Shown here piece by piece: positions 22,821 to 31,338 of a stretch of 64,000 bases of DNA. The DNA is taken from contig NZ_JACWFH010000025.1 in assembly GCF_019749255.1 (NCBI RefSeq), positions 44,160 to 108,159 of the forward strand, written 5' to 3'. The notes beneath the pieces are model-generated. The model searched no databases. It had not been told where the DNA came from and worked only from the letters and a program-made list of their open reading frames with translations. Position 1 is the first letter of the stretch. Each line of letters starts with the position of its first letter. The stretch comes from Mesobacillus maritimus (GTDB taxonomy: Bacteria > Bacillota > Bacilli > Bacillales > Cytobacillaceae). Position numbers and translations under genes: made by a program.

Positions 22821-24599
22821 ATGGAAAAGTTAAAAAAGCTAATCTCCGGTGGACATTATCTCGTTTCAGAGAGCAATCCAGATGCTGTTTTTAGCCCAGA
22901 AGATTTTACAGATGAGCATAAGATGATTGCGAGAACTGCGAGGCAGTTTGTTGAAAAAGAAGTACGATCACATCGTGAGGCAATTGAGCAACAAGATTTT
23001 GAAAAAGTGGTGGCATTACTGCGTGAAGCTGGCTCGCTTGGGTTACTCGCTCATAGTATCCCTGAAGCCTATGATGGTCTAGGTTTAGATAAAGTGAGTA
23101 AAATCCTTGTTGGGGAAATTGTCGGAAGTACAGGTGGTTATGGAGTTGCCCAATCCAATCATACTTGCATTGCGACACTCCCGATTACGTATTTTGGGAC
23201 AAAGGAACAAAAGAAAAAATATTTACCAAAGTTAGCTTCCGGAGAATATTTAGGTGCCTATTGTTTAACAGAACCATCAGCAGGTTCAGACGCATTGGCG
23301 GCAAAAACAACGGCCGTTTTAAATAAAGAAGGTACACATTATGTGTTAAATGGAACAAAAATATTTATCACAAATGCTGTATTCTCTGACACCTTTATTG
23401 TTTACGCAAAGGTAGATGGACAAAAGTTTACCGCTTTTATTGTTGAAAAGAACTTTCCAGGTTTGTCTCTTGGTCCTGAAGAAAAGAAAATGGGAATAAA
23501 GGGATCATCAACTAGGTCCGTGATTATGGAGGACTGCCTAGTTCCTGTTGAAAATGTACTTGGGGATATTGGGAAAGGTCATGTGATTGCCTTGAATGTA
23601 TTAAATCTAGGACGATTTAATTTAGGGGCGGCATGCATGGGCGGAGCAAAAGAAGCTTTAAAATTGGCCGTTGAATATACGAATGAGCGGGAGCAATTTG
23701 GCAAAACTCTGGCAACCTTTGGAGCAAGCAAAGAAAAGATTGCAAGAATGGCAGCACGAATCTATGCGGCAGAATCGTTACAATATCGGACAGCCTCTTT
23801 ACTTGAAGATGCATTAGGCGATATCTATGATTGCGAAGATAGAAAATTGGTAGGTTCAAGATTAATGGAGTATGCGTTAGAATGTGCCATCTGCAAGGTT
23901 TATGGTTCAGAAACCCTTGACCAAGTCGTGGACGATTCCCTACAGCTTCATGGTGGTTCTGGTTTTATTCAGGAATATCCAATTGAACAAGCCTACCGTG
24001 ATTCACGAATCAATCGTATTTTTGAAGGTACGAATGAAATTAATCGCTTACTTGTAACTGGAAACTTCTTTAAAAAGGTTGCTAAGGGAGAGCTTCCAGG
24101 AAAAGAAGCGATTTGGAATGCGGTTCGGGAGTTACATGATGGAAACACCGTGCAGCAGAGTGGTCCTTTAGCGAAAGAAAAAGCAGGTGTTGCGTCCATT
24201 CGAAGAGTGTTCCTAGCATCTGCCGGCATTGTCTATGAGCTATTTGGGCCTGAAATTAGTGAAGAACAAGAAACCGTGATGAAGCTTTCCGAAATTGCCA
24301 TCGAATTGTTTGCGGCCGAATCTGCTGTGTTACGTTCTGAAAAACAAATCATGAAAAATGGCCTTGAAAAAGAACGAGTAAAGAAGCTTTTGGCTGAAAT
24401 GGTTGTCGAACAGAGCGTATTAAAGGTACAGGTTCTTGCTCAAGAAATCATCGGGGGTCTAGAAACCGATAAAGCAAGTATCTTAAAGATTGCTCCATTG
24501 ATTAAACAAGAACTAGCCTCTTATCATGTGGAAAATCGAGTAAGCAGGATTCGAGAGTTGGCAGCTGTAATCAATGATGCCAAGCAGTATACCTGTTAA
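22821..24599 (+). CDS. fadE: Acyl-CoA dehydrogenase (FadE-type, long form)
   Basis: A 592-residue FAD-dependent acyl-CoA dehydrogenase catalysing the first oxidation of fatty acid beta-oxidation. The opening PEDFTDEHKMIARTARQFV and the overall length match B. subtilis FadE (594 residues). Visible motifs are the FAD-binding YCLTEPSAGSDA (about residue 148), the second signature QLHGGSGFIQEYPIEQAYRDSRI (about residues 375-397), and IFEGTNEINRLL. A C-terminal extension of about 170 residues is typical of this long form. Unlike in B. subtilis it is not beside fadN/fadA. Electrons would go to an ETF; the fixAB genes at 3-5 kb are one candidate. RBS AGGAAGG seven bases upstream. Confidence 0.88.
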   Translation: MEKLKKLISGGHYLVSESNPDAVFSPEDFTDEHKMIARTARQFVEKEVRSHREAIEQQDFEKVVALLREAGSLGLLAHSIPEAYDGLGLDKVSKILVGEIVGSTGGYGVAQSNHTCIATLPITYFGTKEQKKKYLPKLASGEYLGAYCLTEPSAGSDALAAKTTAVLNKEGTHYVLNGTKIFITNAVFSDTFIVYAKVDGQKFTAFIVEKNFPGLSLGPEEKKMGIKGSSTRSVIMEDCLVPVENVLGDIGKGHVIALNVLNLGRFNLGAACMGGAKEALKLAVEYTNEREQFGKTLATFGASKEKIARMAARIYAAESLQYRTASLLEDALGDIYDCEDRKLVGSRLMEYALECAICKVYGSETLDQVVDDSLQLHGGSGFIQEYPIEQAYRDSRINRIFEGTNEINRLLVTGNFFKKVAKGELPGKEAIWNAVRELHDGNTVQQSGPLAKEKAGVASIRRVFLASAGIVYELFGPEISEEQETVMKLSEIAIELFAAESAVLRSEKQIMKNGLEKERVKKLLAEMVVEQSVLKVQVLAQEIIGGLETDKASILKIAPLIKQELASYHVENRVSRIRELAAVINDAKQYTC

Positions 24600-24612
24600 T
24601 AGGATCGAGGAT

Positions 24613-24647
24613 GAAAAGACCTACTAATTGATTTAGTAGGCCTTTTT
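24613..24647 (+). terminator. Terminator after fadE
   Basis: Stem AAAAG.CCTACTAA with TTAGTAGG.CTTTT, one mismatch, and U-run. Confidence 0.8.
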
Positions 24648-24768
24648 AATGAGGAATGTTCCTTCAATTGAATTGTGCTGTTTTCAACTTCTTCCAGAGT
24701 TTGGATATAAAAAGAAAAATTGGGAACCCTAATCATAAGAGGAAGATTTTATGAAAGGGGGTTTCCTG

Positions 24769-24990
24769 ATGGAACTAGATAAAAACATGCAGTTTGAAAT
24801 AAAAAGTGGCTTTATGCCAAATCTCAGCATGTCTGATTCGTTAACCATCCTTGAAGTGACACAAAACAGTGTCGTCATTCAGATGAATAAGTCCAATGGA
24901 AGAGGCGTTTTCCCATCTGAAAATCTTCAGTATTGGATTAAGAAAGGCTTACTAGTAAAAATGGATGACCAGCACAAGAAAACTTCTTAA
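24769..24990 (+). CDS. Hypothetical protein, 73 residues
   Basis: A small soluble protein (MELDKNMQFEIKSGFMP...) with a beta-rich middle (LTILEVTQNSVVIQMN). I do not recognise a family. The ATG at 24769 is preceded by AAAGGGGG about eight bases upstream; an earlier in-frame ATG at 24751 lacks a site. Monocistronic with its own terminator. Confidence 0.6.
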   Translation: MELDKNMQFEIKSGFMPNLSMSDSLTILEVTQNSVVIQMNKSNGRGVFPSENLQYWIKKGLLVKMDDQHKKTS

Positions 24991-25018
24991 ATAACCTATC
25001 CAAGTTAATAAACGTAAA

Positions 25019-25053
25019 CGCCCGACTTTTCAACAGGAAGTCGGCCTTTTTTG
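25019..25053 (+). terminator. Terminator after the 73-residue protein gene
   Basis: Stem GCCCGACTT/AAGTCGGCC (one mismatch) and six T residues. Confidence 0.85.
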
Positions 25054-25203
25054 GTTCTTTTAGATTGAGAAAATACTTTTCATAACTAGTGGTTCTTTAT
25101 GCTAGTAATCAGCTTATGCATTAGCAACATTCCTTAGGAAACCAGCCTATTATGTTAAAAAGGTTTCCTGAAATAGGCTTGTAAAGATGGAGAATATTTC
25201 CTG

Positions 25204-26127
25204 TTGGTTACGTACTCTGTAACAACGGGGGTGTTTAATATAAAAAAGATAAAAAGGAAGATTCAAGTAGTTCTTAGTTCGATGTTTTTGATGGGTGCCT
25301 TTACCTTTGGAATGGGATTTACTCATAACGCTAAGGTTCAGGCAGAAGAGGATGTTATTGTGATTCAAAAGGGTGATACTCTTTATAGCATTGCCAAACG
25401 GTACGGCACAACTGTTCAAAAGTTAAAAGAAGACAATCATCTAGCAAGTGATTTAATTTATGTTGGGCAGAAACTTCAAGTGCCAGGTCAACCACAAGTT
25501 GAAACGTTGTATGTGGTCATGGCTGGGTCGTTTAGTAAAAAAAGCAATGCAGATAAGCGAGTGGCCCTATTAAAACAGCATAAGGTTGATGCAGTTGTTG
25601 TTTCGAAATTTATCGATAATAAGACCTATTATCGAATCCAAGCAGGAGCTTTTTCGAAAAAAGAGAATGCAGAAAAACAGTTAAAGATGTTGAATACTGC
25701 GGGGATAGGAGATGCCTATATTTTAACTTCAAAACCACTGCAGTTAAATGGGATCACTGTTGGGAGCAGCTATAACCAAGTCGTTGAAAAATATGGAGTC
25801 CCTAACTTCTCAGAAGAACAACAGAATACCATCTCTCATTTTTATGTGGATGAAGGGGCAGGGCTACGGATGCAACTAAGTAGCGAAAATGGCAGTGTGA
25901 AACAATTGCACGTTTACCCGGAGTACTTGCCACTACTGAATATCCCACGGGAGAAAGCGCAAGTGATTGAAAATTATGATCATCCAAATATAGTAGAAAA
26001 AGTGTCGTGCTATGAATCAGCGGTATGTGAAAAAATGACTTACCAGCTCAACGGTCTTCAATTAAATGTGCAAATTGATCGCGATGGGAAAACAGTCCAA
26101 TATTTAGAATTGAAAGAAATACGTTGA
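25204..26127 (+). CDS. Secreted LysM- and SPOR-domain protein
   Basis: A cell-wall protein. After a signal peptide (about residues 13-47), a LysM domain spans about residues 50-95 (IQKGDTLYSIAKRYGTTVQKLKEDNHL...VGQKLQVP), then a SPOR domain (about 102-178) with YYRIQAGAFSKKENAEKQL. A C-terminal region of about 125 residues is unrecognised. LysM binds peptidoglycan glycans and SPOR binds denuded glycan, so a role at the wall or division site is likely. The start is uncertain: TTG 25204 lies ten bases after GGAG, but GGGGGTG (25227-25233) is better placed for an AUA at 25240, which would give a cleaner signal peptide beginning KKIKRK. Confidence 0.8.
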   Translation: MVTYSVTTGVFNIKKIKRKIQVVLSSMFLMGAFTFGMGFTHNAKVQAEEDVIVIQKGDTLYSIAKRYGTTVQKLKEDNHLASDLIYVGQKLQVPGQPQVETLYVVMAGSFSKKSNADKRVALLKQHKVDAVVVSKFIDNKTYYRIQAGAFSKKENAEKQLKMLNTAGIGDAYILTSKPLQLNGITVGSSYNQVVEKYGVPNFSEEQQNTISHFYVDEGAGLRMQLSSENGSVKQLHVYPEYLPLLNIPREKAQVIENYDHPNIVEKVSCYESAVCEKMTYQLNGLQLNVQIDRDGKTVQYLELKEIR

Positions 26128-26142
26128 TTTTAAGCTTATGGA

Positions 26143-26187
26143 GGTAGTTAGCAAAAGCATAAAGCTTTTGCTAACTACCACTTTTTT
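26143..26187. terminator. Bidirectional terminator, 16-bp perfect stem
   Basis: GGTAGTTAGCAAAAGC/GCTTTTGCTAACTACC (26143-26158 with 26164-26179) and a U-run, between converging genes. Confidence 0.9.
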
Positions 26188-26193
26188 AATCAG

Positions 26194-26961
26194 TTACATA
26201 AAAATTACTTCTCTGTAAAGGATGGGGGTTTCCTTGTAAGCATAAGTTAAACCATGTCTTTCAATCGTAGCTTTTTGAACTTCCTTATAGGGGAGCGTGA
26301 CCTGAAGTTGTCCGTTCAAGGGAGAGGTCGAAAGGTTTATATACTCTTTTACGCTCCAGTCTGCTGTGATTGGTAGATTGTGAGCAAAAGGGAATATCTG
26401 AGGGAATCCGTTTCGAAAAAATGGATATTCCTGTTTTTTCGTTGTGCCGGGTTTATTAAGGCACAAATATAGCGAGAGATTATCACAAAATTTCAAAATG
26501 TCTAAGTGAAACATCAAATTTTTTTCTTTTTCGCTATCCTTATCGATGCCGAACTGGTTGACTAGTTGCTTTTGCCTGTTTTTTTCTTCACTCACAAATT
26601 GTTTACTCACTTGATCCGTTGAAGCTTCTAGAAAAGAAGTGTAATGTAAACTGCATAATAAGGAAGCGTATTTGTTAAGGGTAAATACCTCATTAATGCC
26701 TTTTTGATAATAATGTATTTTAGGTTTCGTAGGATAATCCATGAAAGAATACGGTTGTTGTTTGGTAGGATAGCCTTTAGGGGCCTTATCAAGTTCAATC
26801 CAACCACGGTCGTGCTCGTAGCATGCCAGGACAACGTCCTTTTTTCGGTCAAGCCCTGGAAAATATTCTTCTTTCCAGCTTTCCGCAATGTGCCCAGAAA
26901 CCCTAGCATGGTCATGTTGAGTAAACATAAGATAACTTTGTTCTTGCTCGAGTATGATCAT
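26194..26961 (-). CDS. DUF3891 family protein
   Basis: 255 residues. The N-terminal FTQHDHARVSGHIAESW and CYEHDRGWIELDKAP motifs define the DUF3891 family, common in bacilli and uncharacterised. The conserved HDH and HD residues look like a metal-binding site reminiscent of HD-domain hydrolases, which is inference. The start ATG follows AAAGGG by about ten bases. Monocistronic. Confidence 0.8.
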   Translation of the reverse strand: MIILEQEQSYLMFTQHDHARVSGHIAESWKEEYFPGLDRKKDVVLACYEHDRGWIELDKAPKGYPTKQQPYSFMDYPTKPKIHYYQKGINEVFTLNKYASLLCSLHYTSFLEASTDQVSKQFVSEEKNRQKQLVNQFGIDKDSEKEKNLMFHLDILKFCDNLSLYLCLNKPGTTKKQEYPFFRNGFPQIFPFAHNLPITADWSVKEYINLSTSPLNGQLQVTLPYKEVQKATIERHGLTYAYKETPILYREVIFM

Positions 26962-27221
26962 GTCGAAGAAACCCTTTCTCTTTACTCAAAACTCCGTTCA
27001 AAAAAGTAGGAAGTTGAAAGTAATAAATTTTATTTATGTATACTCTTTTTGTAGGTTTATCATTCAATGAATCTGATGGGTATCATTTTAACGAAAGATT
27101 ATGTTGAGGACAAAATAATGTAGTGATTGTTTGTGTATTTTCTAATACTAAAAACGGTCGGGTTAATCTTGTAGGTTTCCTGTTAAACGAAAACGCTAAA
27201 AGAAGTGAAAGGGGATAAGAA

Positions 27222-27446
27222 GTGGCAGCTACGATTAAATATGAAATCACTGAAACCATTGGGGTCATTTCAGAAGGTGCAAAAGGTTGGAGAAAAGAAT
27301 TAAATCTTATTAGTTGGAATGAACGTGAGCCAAAATATGATATCCGGGATTGGGATTCCACCCACGATAAAATGGGCAAAGGGATTACCCTTTCTAGAGA
27401 GGAAGTAAAGGAACTCAAACAATTGCTAGAGAGGCTCGACCTATAG
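27222..27446 (+). CDS. YdbC/PC4 family ssDNA-binding protein
   Basis: 74 residues matching the YdbC family, a bacterial relative of the eukaryotic transcription coactivator PC4: a curved beta-sheet (IKYEITETIGVISEGAKGWRKELNLISWN...KYDIRDW) followed by a C-terminal helix (SREEVKELKQLLERL). Homologues bind single-stranded DNA as dimers. The start codon is GTG with AAAGGGG upstream. Monocistronic with a terminator. Confidence 0.85.
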   Translation: MAATIKYEITETIGVISEGAKGWRKELNLISWNEREPKYDIRDWDSTHDKMGKGITLSREEVKELKQLLERLDL

Positions 27447-27471
27447 GGTTCAAATGGTTTTGATTGTTGTT

Positions 27472-27512
27472 AAAAAGCCTTTAATCCTCTAGACAAGGGT
27501 TAGAGGCTTTTT
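27472..27512 (+). terminator. Terminator after the YdbC-family gene
   Basis: Stem beginning AAAAAGCCT and ending AGGCTTTTT (27472-27480 with 27504-27512), with inner pairing. Confidence 0.8.
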
Positions 27513-27527
27513 AAACATAAATAATGA

Positions 27528-27557
27528 TTGACACACTTTATAAGGACAATACATAAT
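27528..27557 (+). promoter_or_regulatory. Sigma-A promoter of czcD
   Basis: A perfect TTGACA at 27528-27533 and CATAAT (5 of 6) at 27552-27557 with an 18-base spacer. Confidence 0.65.
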
Positions 27558-27560
27558 GTA

Positions 27561-27582
27561 TATATGAGCATATATTCATATT
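27561..27582 (+). promoter_or_regulatory. CzrA/ArsR-type operator of czcD
   Basis: An imperfect palindrome with perfect ATATGA/TCATAT arms, containing TATATGAGCATATATTCATA, close to the known B. subtilis CzrA site. It lies just downstream of the -10 element and covers the expected transcription start. A CzrA-type repressor gene lies directly past czcD. Confidence 0.75.
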
Positions 27583-27604
27583 TAAAACAAGGGGGAAACT
27601 AAGT

Positions 27605-28552
27605 ATGGGGCACGGTCATTCTCATGGCCATCACCATGGCCACGGAGATCATCATGGGCACGGTCACCATCACCACCACTCAAATAATAAAAAAGCGCTA
27701 CTAGGGGCTTTTATCTTAATCGCCACTTATATGGTTGTTGAGGTAATTGGTGGGTTCATGACCAATAGCTTGGCCTTGTTGTCAGATGCAGGCCATATGT
27801 TAAGTGATGCAGCTGCGCTTGGGCTAAGCTTATTTGCCATTAAATTAGGCGAACGGTTGGCAACAAAGAAAAAGACATTTGGATTTAAGCGGTTTGAAAT
27901 TATTGCGGCAGCCATAAACGGAGCAACTTTGATTATTATTTCTATTTTTATTTTCTATGAGGCGATTGAGCGCTTCTTCCATCCACCAGAAGTTCAAAGT
28001 CTAGGGATGTTGAGTATTGCGGTCATTGGACTCTTAGTAAATATTTTGGCAGCATGGATGTTAATGAGAGGAGACAAGGACGAAAACCTCAATGTTCGGA
28101 GTGCTTTTCTTCATGTCCTAGGAGATATGTTAGGCTCTGTGGGGGCCATAGCTGCAGCTCTTGTCATTTACTTTTTCGGATGGGGAATTGCCGACCCAAT
28201 TGCGAGTGTCATTGTTGCAGCACTTATTTTATTCAGTGGTTGGAGAGTAACCAAGGATTCTCTTCATGTATTGATGGAAGGCTCGCCAGAACATTTAAAC
28301 ATCGATGAGCTTAAAAAAGCACTCCTCGGCGTAACGACCGTCCAATCTGTACATGACCTCCATGTTTGGTCTATTACATCTGGAGTTCCTATGTTGAGTT
28401 GTCATCTGGCCATCTCTGAAGAAGGTCAGCATGATCAAGTGTTGCATCATGCACAAACCCTTCTTCATGATCAGTTCGGAATTGACCATAGTACCATTCA
28501 AGTAGAATCTGAAGATGCCGGCTGTCCAAGTAAACATGGACCGTGTAATTAA
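27605..28552 (+). CDS. czcD: Cation diffusion facilitator, CzcD-type zinc/cobalt exporter
   Basis: A 315-residue CDF transporter that exports Zn(II), Co(II) and related ions in exchange for protons or potassium. The N-terminus is a histidine-rich metal-binding tail (about 17 histidines in the first 25 residues). Six membrane helices follow, with the helix II site SDAGHMLSDA (about residue 60) and the helix V site HVLGDMLGS (about residue 171), then a cytoplasmic metallochaperone-like domain (about 225-300). Promoter and CzrA-type operator lie upstream. The convergent downstream gene encodes the probable repressor, an arrangement consistent with metal-induced efflux. Confidence 0.93.
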   Translation: MGHGHSHGHHHGHGDHHGHGHHHHHSNNKKALLGAFILIATYMVVEVIGGFMTNSLALLSDAGHMLSDAAALGLSLFAIKLGERLATKKKTFGFKRFEIIAAAINGATLIIISIFIFYEAIERFFHPPEVQSLGMLSIAVIGLLVNILAAWMLMRGDKDENLNVRSAFLHVLGDMLGSVGAIAAALVIYFFGWGIADPIASVIVAALILFSGWRVTKDSLHVLMEGSPEHLNIDELKKALLGVTTVQSVHDLHVWSITSGVPMLSCHLAISEEGQHDQVLHHAQTLLHDQFGIDHSTIQVESEDAGCPSKHGPCN

Positions 28553-28579
28553 AGTGTGAAATGAGTCAACAGAGCTTTA

Positions 28580-28888
28580 TCAATGATGATTGGCATGATC
28601 GATGGTTTGTTTAAGAATGCTTTTAACATGTTCATCATCACAGCTATAATAAACAGTCGTTCCTTCTTTTCTGAATTTAACCAATCGAAGATTTTTTAGG
28701 AAACGTAACTGATGTGAGACTGTTGATTGAAGGAGAGATAAACACTCAGCAATGTCATTGACAGAGTGCTCGCCTTGAAACAGGAGATGTAGTATTCTTA
28801 ATCGTGTCGGGTCGGACAACGCTTTAAATGTTTGAGAAACGATAAATAATGTCTCCTCATCCATCACCTGAAATTCTTTCTTATCCAA
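28580..28888 (-). CDS. czrA: ArsR-family metal-sensing repressor (CzrA-type)
   Basis: A 102-residue ArsR/SmtB winged-helix repressor. The recognition helix region is [23 protein letters not shown]. The C-terminal helix carries D84, H86, H97 and H100 in the D-x-H...H-x2-H pattern of the alpha-5 site that binds Zn(II)/Co(II) in CzrA, so metal should release it from DNA. The start codon is TTG (28886-28888), eight bases after AAAGGAGG. It converges on czcD, and the operator upstream of czcD is its likely target. Confidence 0.88.
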   Translation of the reverse strand: MDKKEFQVMDEETLFIVSQTFKALSDPTRLRILHLLFQGEHSVNDIAECLSLLQSTVSHQLRFLKNLRLVKFRKEGTTVYYSCDDEHVKSILKQTIDHANHH

Positions 28889-29108
28889 AAGATCAGCCTC
28901 CTTTATATAAAATTATTCTTTGTTAAGCTAAAATAAAATTGTGGGAGTTCCATCTTTCCCACGATTTTTTTTATCTACATATTAAATTGTAAAGCAAAAT
29001 ATTCAAGTGTGCTATAGTGGATGATGGTAGGGGAGAGTATCTTACGTAGAACACTAATAAACCTAGTATAGAATTAGGAATGTAGATAATTGAGGAGATA
29101 GGATATTA

Positions 29109-29816
29109 ATGAACATTAAAGCGATATTTTTTGACTTAGATGATACCTTACATGACCATCACGCTCCTTTCGCAAGGGCGATTATTCCTTTAATAACGAG
29201 TTCAGAAAGTCAACTAAATACGGTAGATATGTACAAGACTTTCCGATATTACAGTGATGTGTTATGGAAAGAGTACGATGGTGGGGAAATTCCACTCGAC
29301 CAATTAAGAATTGAACGGATTGTCCGTACCTTAAAAGACTACGAGGTAGAGGTATCAAATGAAAAGGCAATTCGATTTCAACAAAGCTATGAAAATGAAT
29401 TAAACACTTTAACTTTATTTCCCGAAGTACCAATGCTTATAAAAGAATTAAAAAAGGTTGGAGTAGAGGTTGGCCTCATCACAAACGGTCCGATACAGCA
29501 TCAGCGTATGAAAATTCAGCAATTAGGATTGGACGAGTATTTTTTGGAAAACCACATTTTTATCTCAGATCAAGTGGGAAAGGCAAAACCGGATCCTTAC
29601 ATATTTGAAGTAGCAGCTCGAGAGATAAAACTTCCATCAGAAAACCTTCTCTATGTTGGTGACTCCTGGGAAAACGATGTTGTGGGACCAATGAAGGCAG
29701 GGTGGAATGCAGTTTGGTTCAACCATCGAGGAAAACACCCATTAACAGACCACAAGCCAATTGCGGAAATTAATACGTTATCTACTTTATTAGCACTTGT
29801 AAAATATGATAACTAA
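29109..29816 (+). CDS. HAD-family hydrolase
   Basis: A 235-residue haloacid dehalogenase-superfamily phosphatase. Motif I DLDDTLHD (about residue 10), motif II LITNG (about residue 121), the motif III lysine in GKAKPDPYIF and motif IV GDSWENDV (about 183) are all intact, so the enzyme should be active. The helical cap between motifs I and II is of the C1 type. The overall pattern is like B. subtilis YsaA-type proteins; the substrate (a small phosphorylated metabolite) is unknown. Confidence 0.82.
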   Translation: MNIKAIFFDLDDTLHDHHAPFARAIIPLITSSESQLNTVDMYKTFRYYSDVLWKEYDGGEIPLDQLRIERIVRTLKDYEVEVSNEKAIRFQQSYENELNTLTLFPEVPMLIKELKKVGVEVGLITNGPIQHQRMKIQQLGLDEYFLENHIFISDQVGKAKPDPYIFEVAAREIKLPSENLLYVGDSWENDVVGPMKAGWNAVWFNHRGKHPLTDHKPIAEINTLSTLLALVKYDN

Positions 29817-29888
29817 TCTTCTCTTAGAAGGGTTTTTGCTGAGAGCACATAATGAATAGTAAAAAGTGTAAGAAGGAGTGACCCGGGG

Positions 29889-30311
29889 ATATATGAATTA
29901 AAAACAAAAGAAACAGATAATAGTGTCATACATTTTATCGAAAATGTGGACAGCCCCAAAAAACGCGAGGATTCATTCAAATTATTAGATCTCTTTTCTG
30001 AAACCTCCGGATATGAAGCAAAAATGTGGGGGCCGAGTATCATCGGTTTTGGATCGTATCATTATAAATACGCTTCCGGCCATGAAGGAGATGCGCCGCT
30101 AGTCGGGTTTTCTCCTCGGAAAGCGAAAATTAGTTTGTATTTTGCCCCAGGAGATACAGAGAGAGAAGAACTGTTAAAGGAATTTGGAAAGCATACCACT
30201 GGTAAAGCCTGTGTGTATATTAATAAAATGGCGGACATTGATGTTGAGGTCTTGAAAAAATTAATTAAGCAATCGATAAAATTCCTGAGGGAAACCTATC
30301 CTGAGGAATGA
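29889..30311 (+). CDS. DUF1801 family protein with apparent AUA start codon
   Basis: About 140 residues of the DUF1801 family (YELKTKETDNSV..., EAKMWGPSIIGFGSYHYKY, GFSPRKAKISLYF). The conserved N-terminal helix is encoded from an ATA at 29889, ten bases after an excellent AGAAGGAG site (29871-29878). No ATG, GTG or TTG lies in frame between the upstream stop at 29853 and a GTG at 29946, and starting at that GTG would remove 19 conserved-looking residues and leave no ribosome site. Either the gene uses a rare AUA start, or the start codon is mutated and expression is crippled. Function of the family is unknown. Confidence 0.7.
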   Translation: MYELKTKETDNSVIHFIENVDSPKKREDSFKLLDLFSETSGYEAKMWGPSIIGFGSYHYKYASGHEGDAPLVGFSPRKAKISLYFAPGDTEREELLKEFGKHTTGKACVYINKMADIDVEVLKKLIKQSIKFLRETYPEE

Positions 30312-30321
30312 GGATAAGGAA

Positions 30322-30358
30322 GGGAGTAGGCGTAGTTCAGTACGCTTACTCCCTTTTT
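30322..30358 (+). terminator. Terminator after the DUF1801 gene
   Basis: Stem GGGAGTAgGCGTA/TACGCtTACTCCC (one G-T pair) and five T residues. Confidence 0.88.
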
Positions 30359-30379
30359 CGTGTGCGTGAAACGAACATT

Positions 30380-31048
30380 TTATGAAAAATAAAACTTAAC
30401 TTCCACCTTAGCATCAATTTCGATGTTTCCTGGTTGCACTGGAGTTGATTGTGCCTGTGCGATTTCTGTTCCTAATAATGTGTGAAAAGGCATTACAGGT
30501 GGGGGCAGGGTTTGTTCGGTAATTTGAGCAGGAATAGGATCTAGCGTTAGCCTCATGGTCTGTGCGATAACATGGGCTTTTGTTAGCGCATTTTCTAATG
30601 CTTTTTTTAAAGAATGCTGATAGTAGGCTTCGATGTGTTTAACCGAGAACTGGATATTCAAAACCCTATTCGCTCCATTTCGAACGGCAGTATCAAGGAC
30701 TACACCTATTTGTTCAATGTTTTCAACGGTAAGTGAGAGCATATGTGTAACCTGATACCCTTTAAACTGTTGATTCCCATCAACATATTCGTATATTGGT
30801 AGGATTGTATAGTCGGAAGTTTGAATAGTAGACGATGAAAAACCAAGTCTGAACAGAGCTTGAGTAACCAGTTGGATGACCTTCGAACTTTCCTGTTGCG
30901 CTAGTCCGAGATCGAGATTTCGAACCTCTACTCCTAATTGTACGGTTGCCCTATCTGGTTTTATGGAGAGGGTGCTTTCCCCAGTCACCTTCATAAACCT
31001 TCGTTTAGGAGCATTAGCTTGCCTATAAGGAGGGAAAGACATACTCAT
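30380..31048 (-). CDS. SIMPL domain protein (DUF541, oxidative-stress defence type)
   Basis: A 222-residue SIMPL/DUF541 protein: the N-terminal MKVTGESTLSIKPDRATVQLGVEV and the central YTILPIYEYVDGNQQFKGYQVTHMLSLTV are typical. Family members such as E. coli YggE lower oxidative stress and form large rings; bacillary members lack a signal peptide, as here. The start ATG at 31048 follows GGAGG by eight bases; earlier in-frame starts lack a site. Monocistronic. Confidence 0.8.
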   Translation of the reverse strand: MSMSFPPYRQANAPKRRFMKVTGESTLSIKPDRATVQLGVEVRNLDLGLAQQESSKVIQLVTQALFRLGFSSSTIQTSDYTILPIYEYVDGNQQFKGYQVTHMLSLTVENIEQIGVVLDTAVRNGANRVLNIQFSVKHIEAYYQHSLKKALENALTKAHVIAQTMRLTLDPIPAQITEQTLPPPVMPFHTLLGTEIAQAQSTPVQPGNIEIDAKVEVKFYFS

Positions 31049-31338
31049 CAAAATTTCCTCCAATCATGTTAAAAAAATGATGTACGTTATAGTTCATGAG
31101 CATTGCTAGCGTTTTATGTTACTCTTTTCAGATTGAGAAATCTTATTTTGTGGGGAGTTTTGTCGCCTTATAGCAAGCATCTAGAGGATTCTCTAGTTAT
31201 CGATAGGAATTGTAAGGATACGAAGAGTGAGGTAGTCTCTTAGGCTTATTTGCTAGAATACTCTGAATATATAAGAAATACCGAAGTTTAACAATTATGT
31301 AAACTTTGTAATAATTAGGTGCGAAGGGGGAGAGATAT

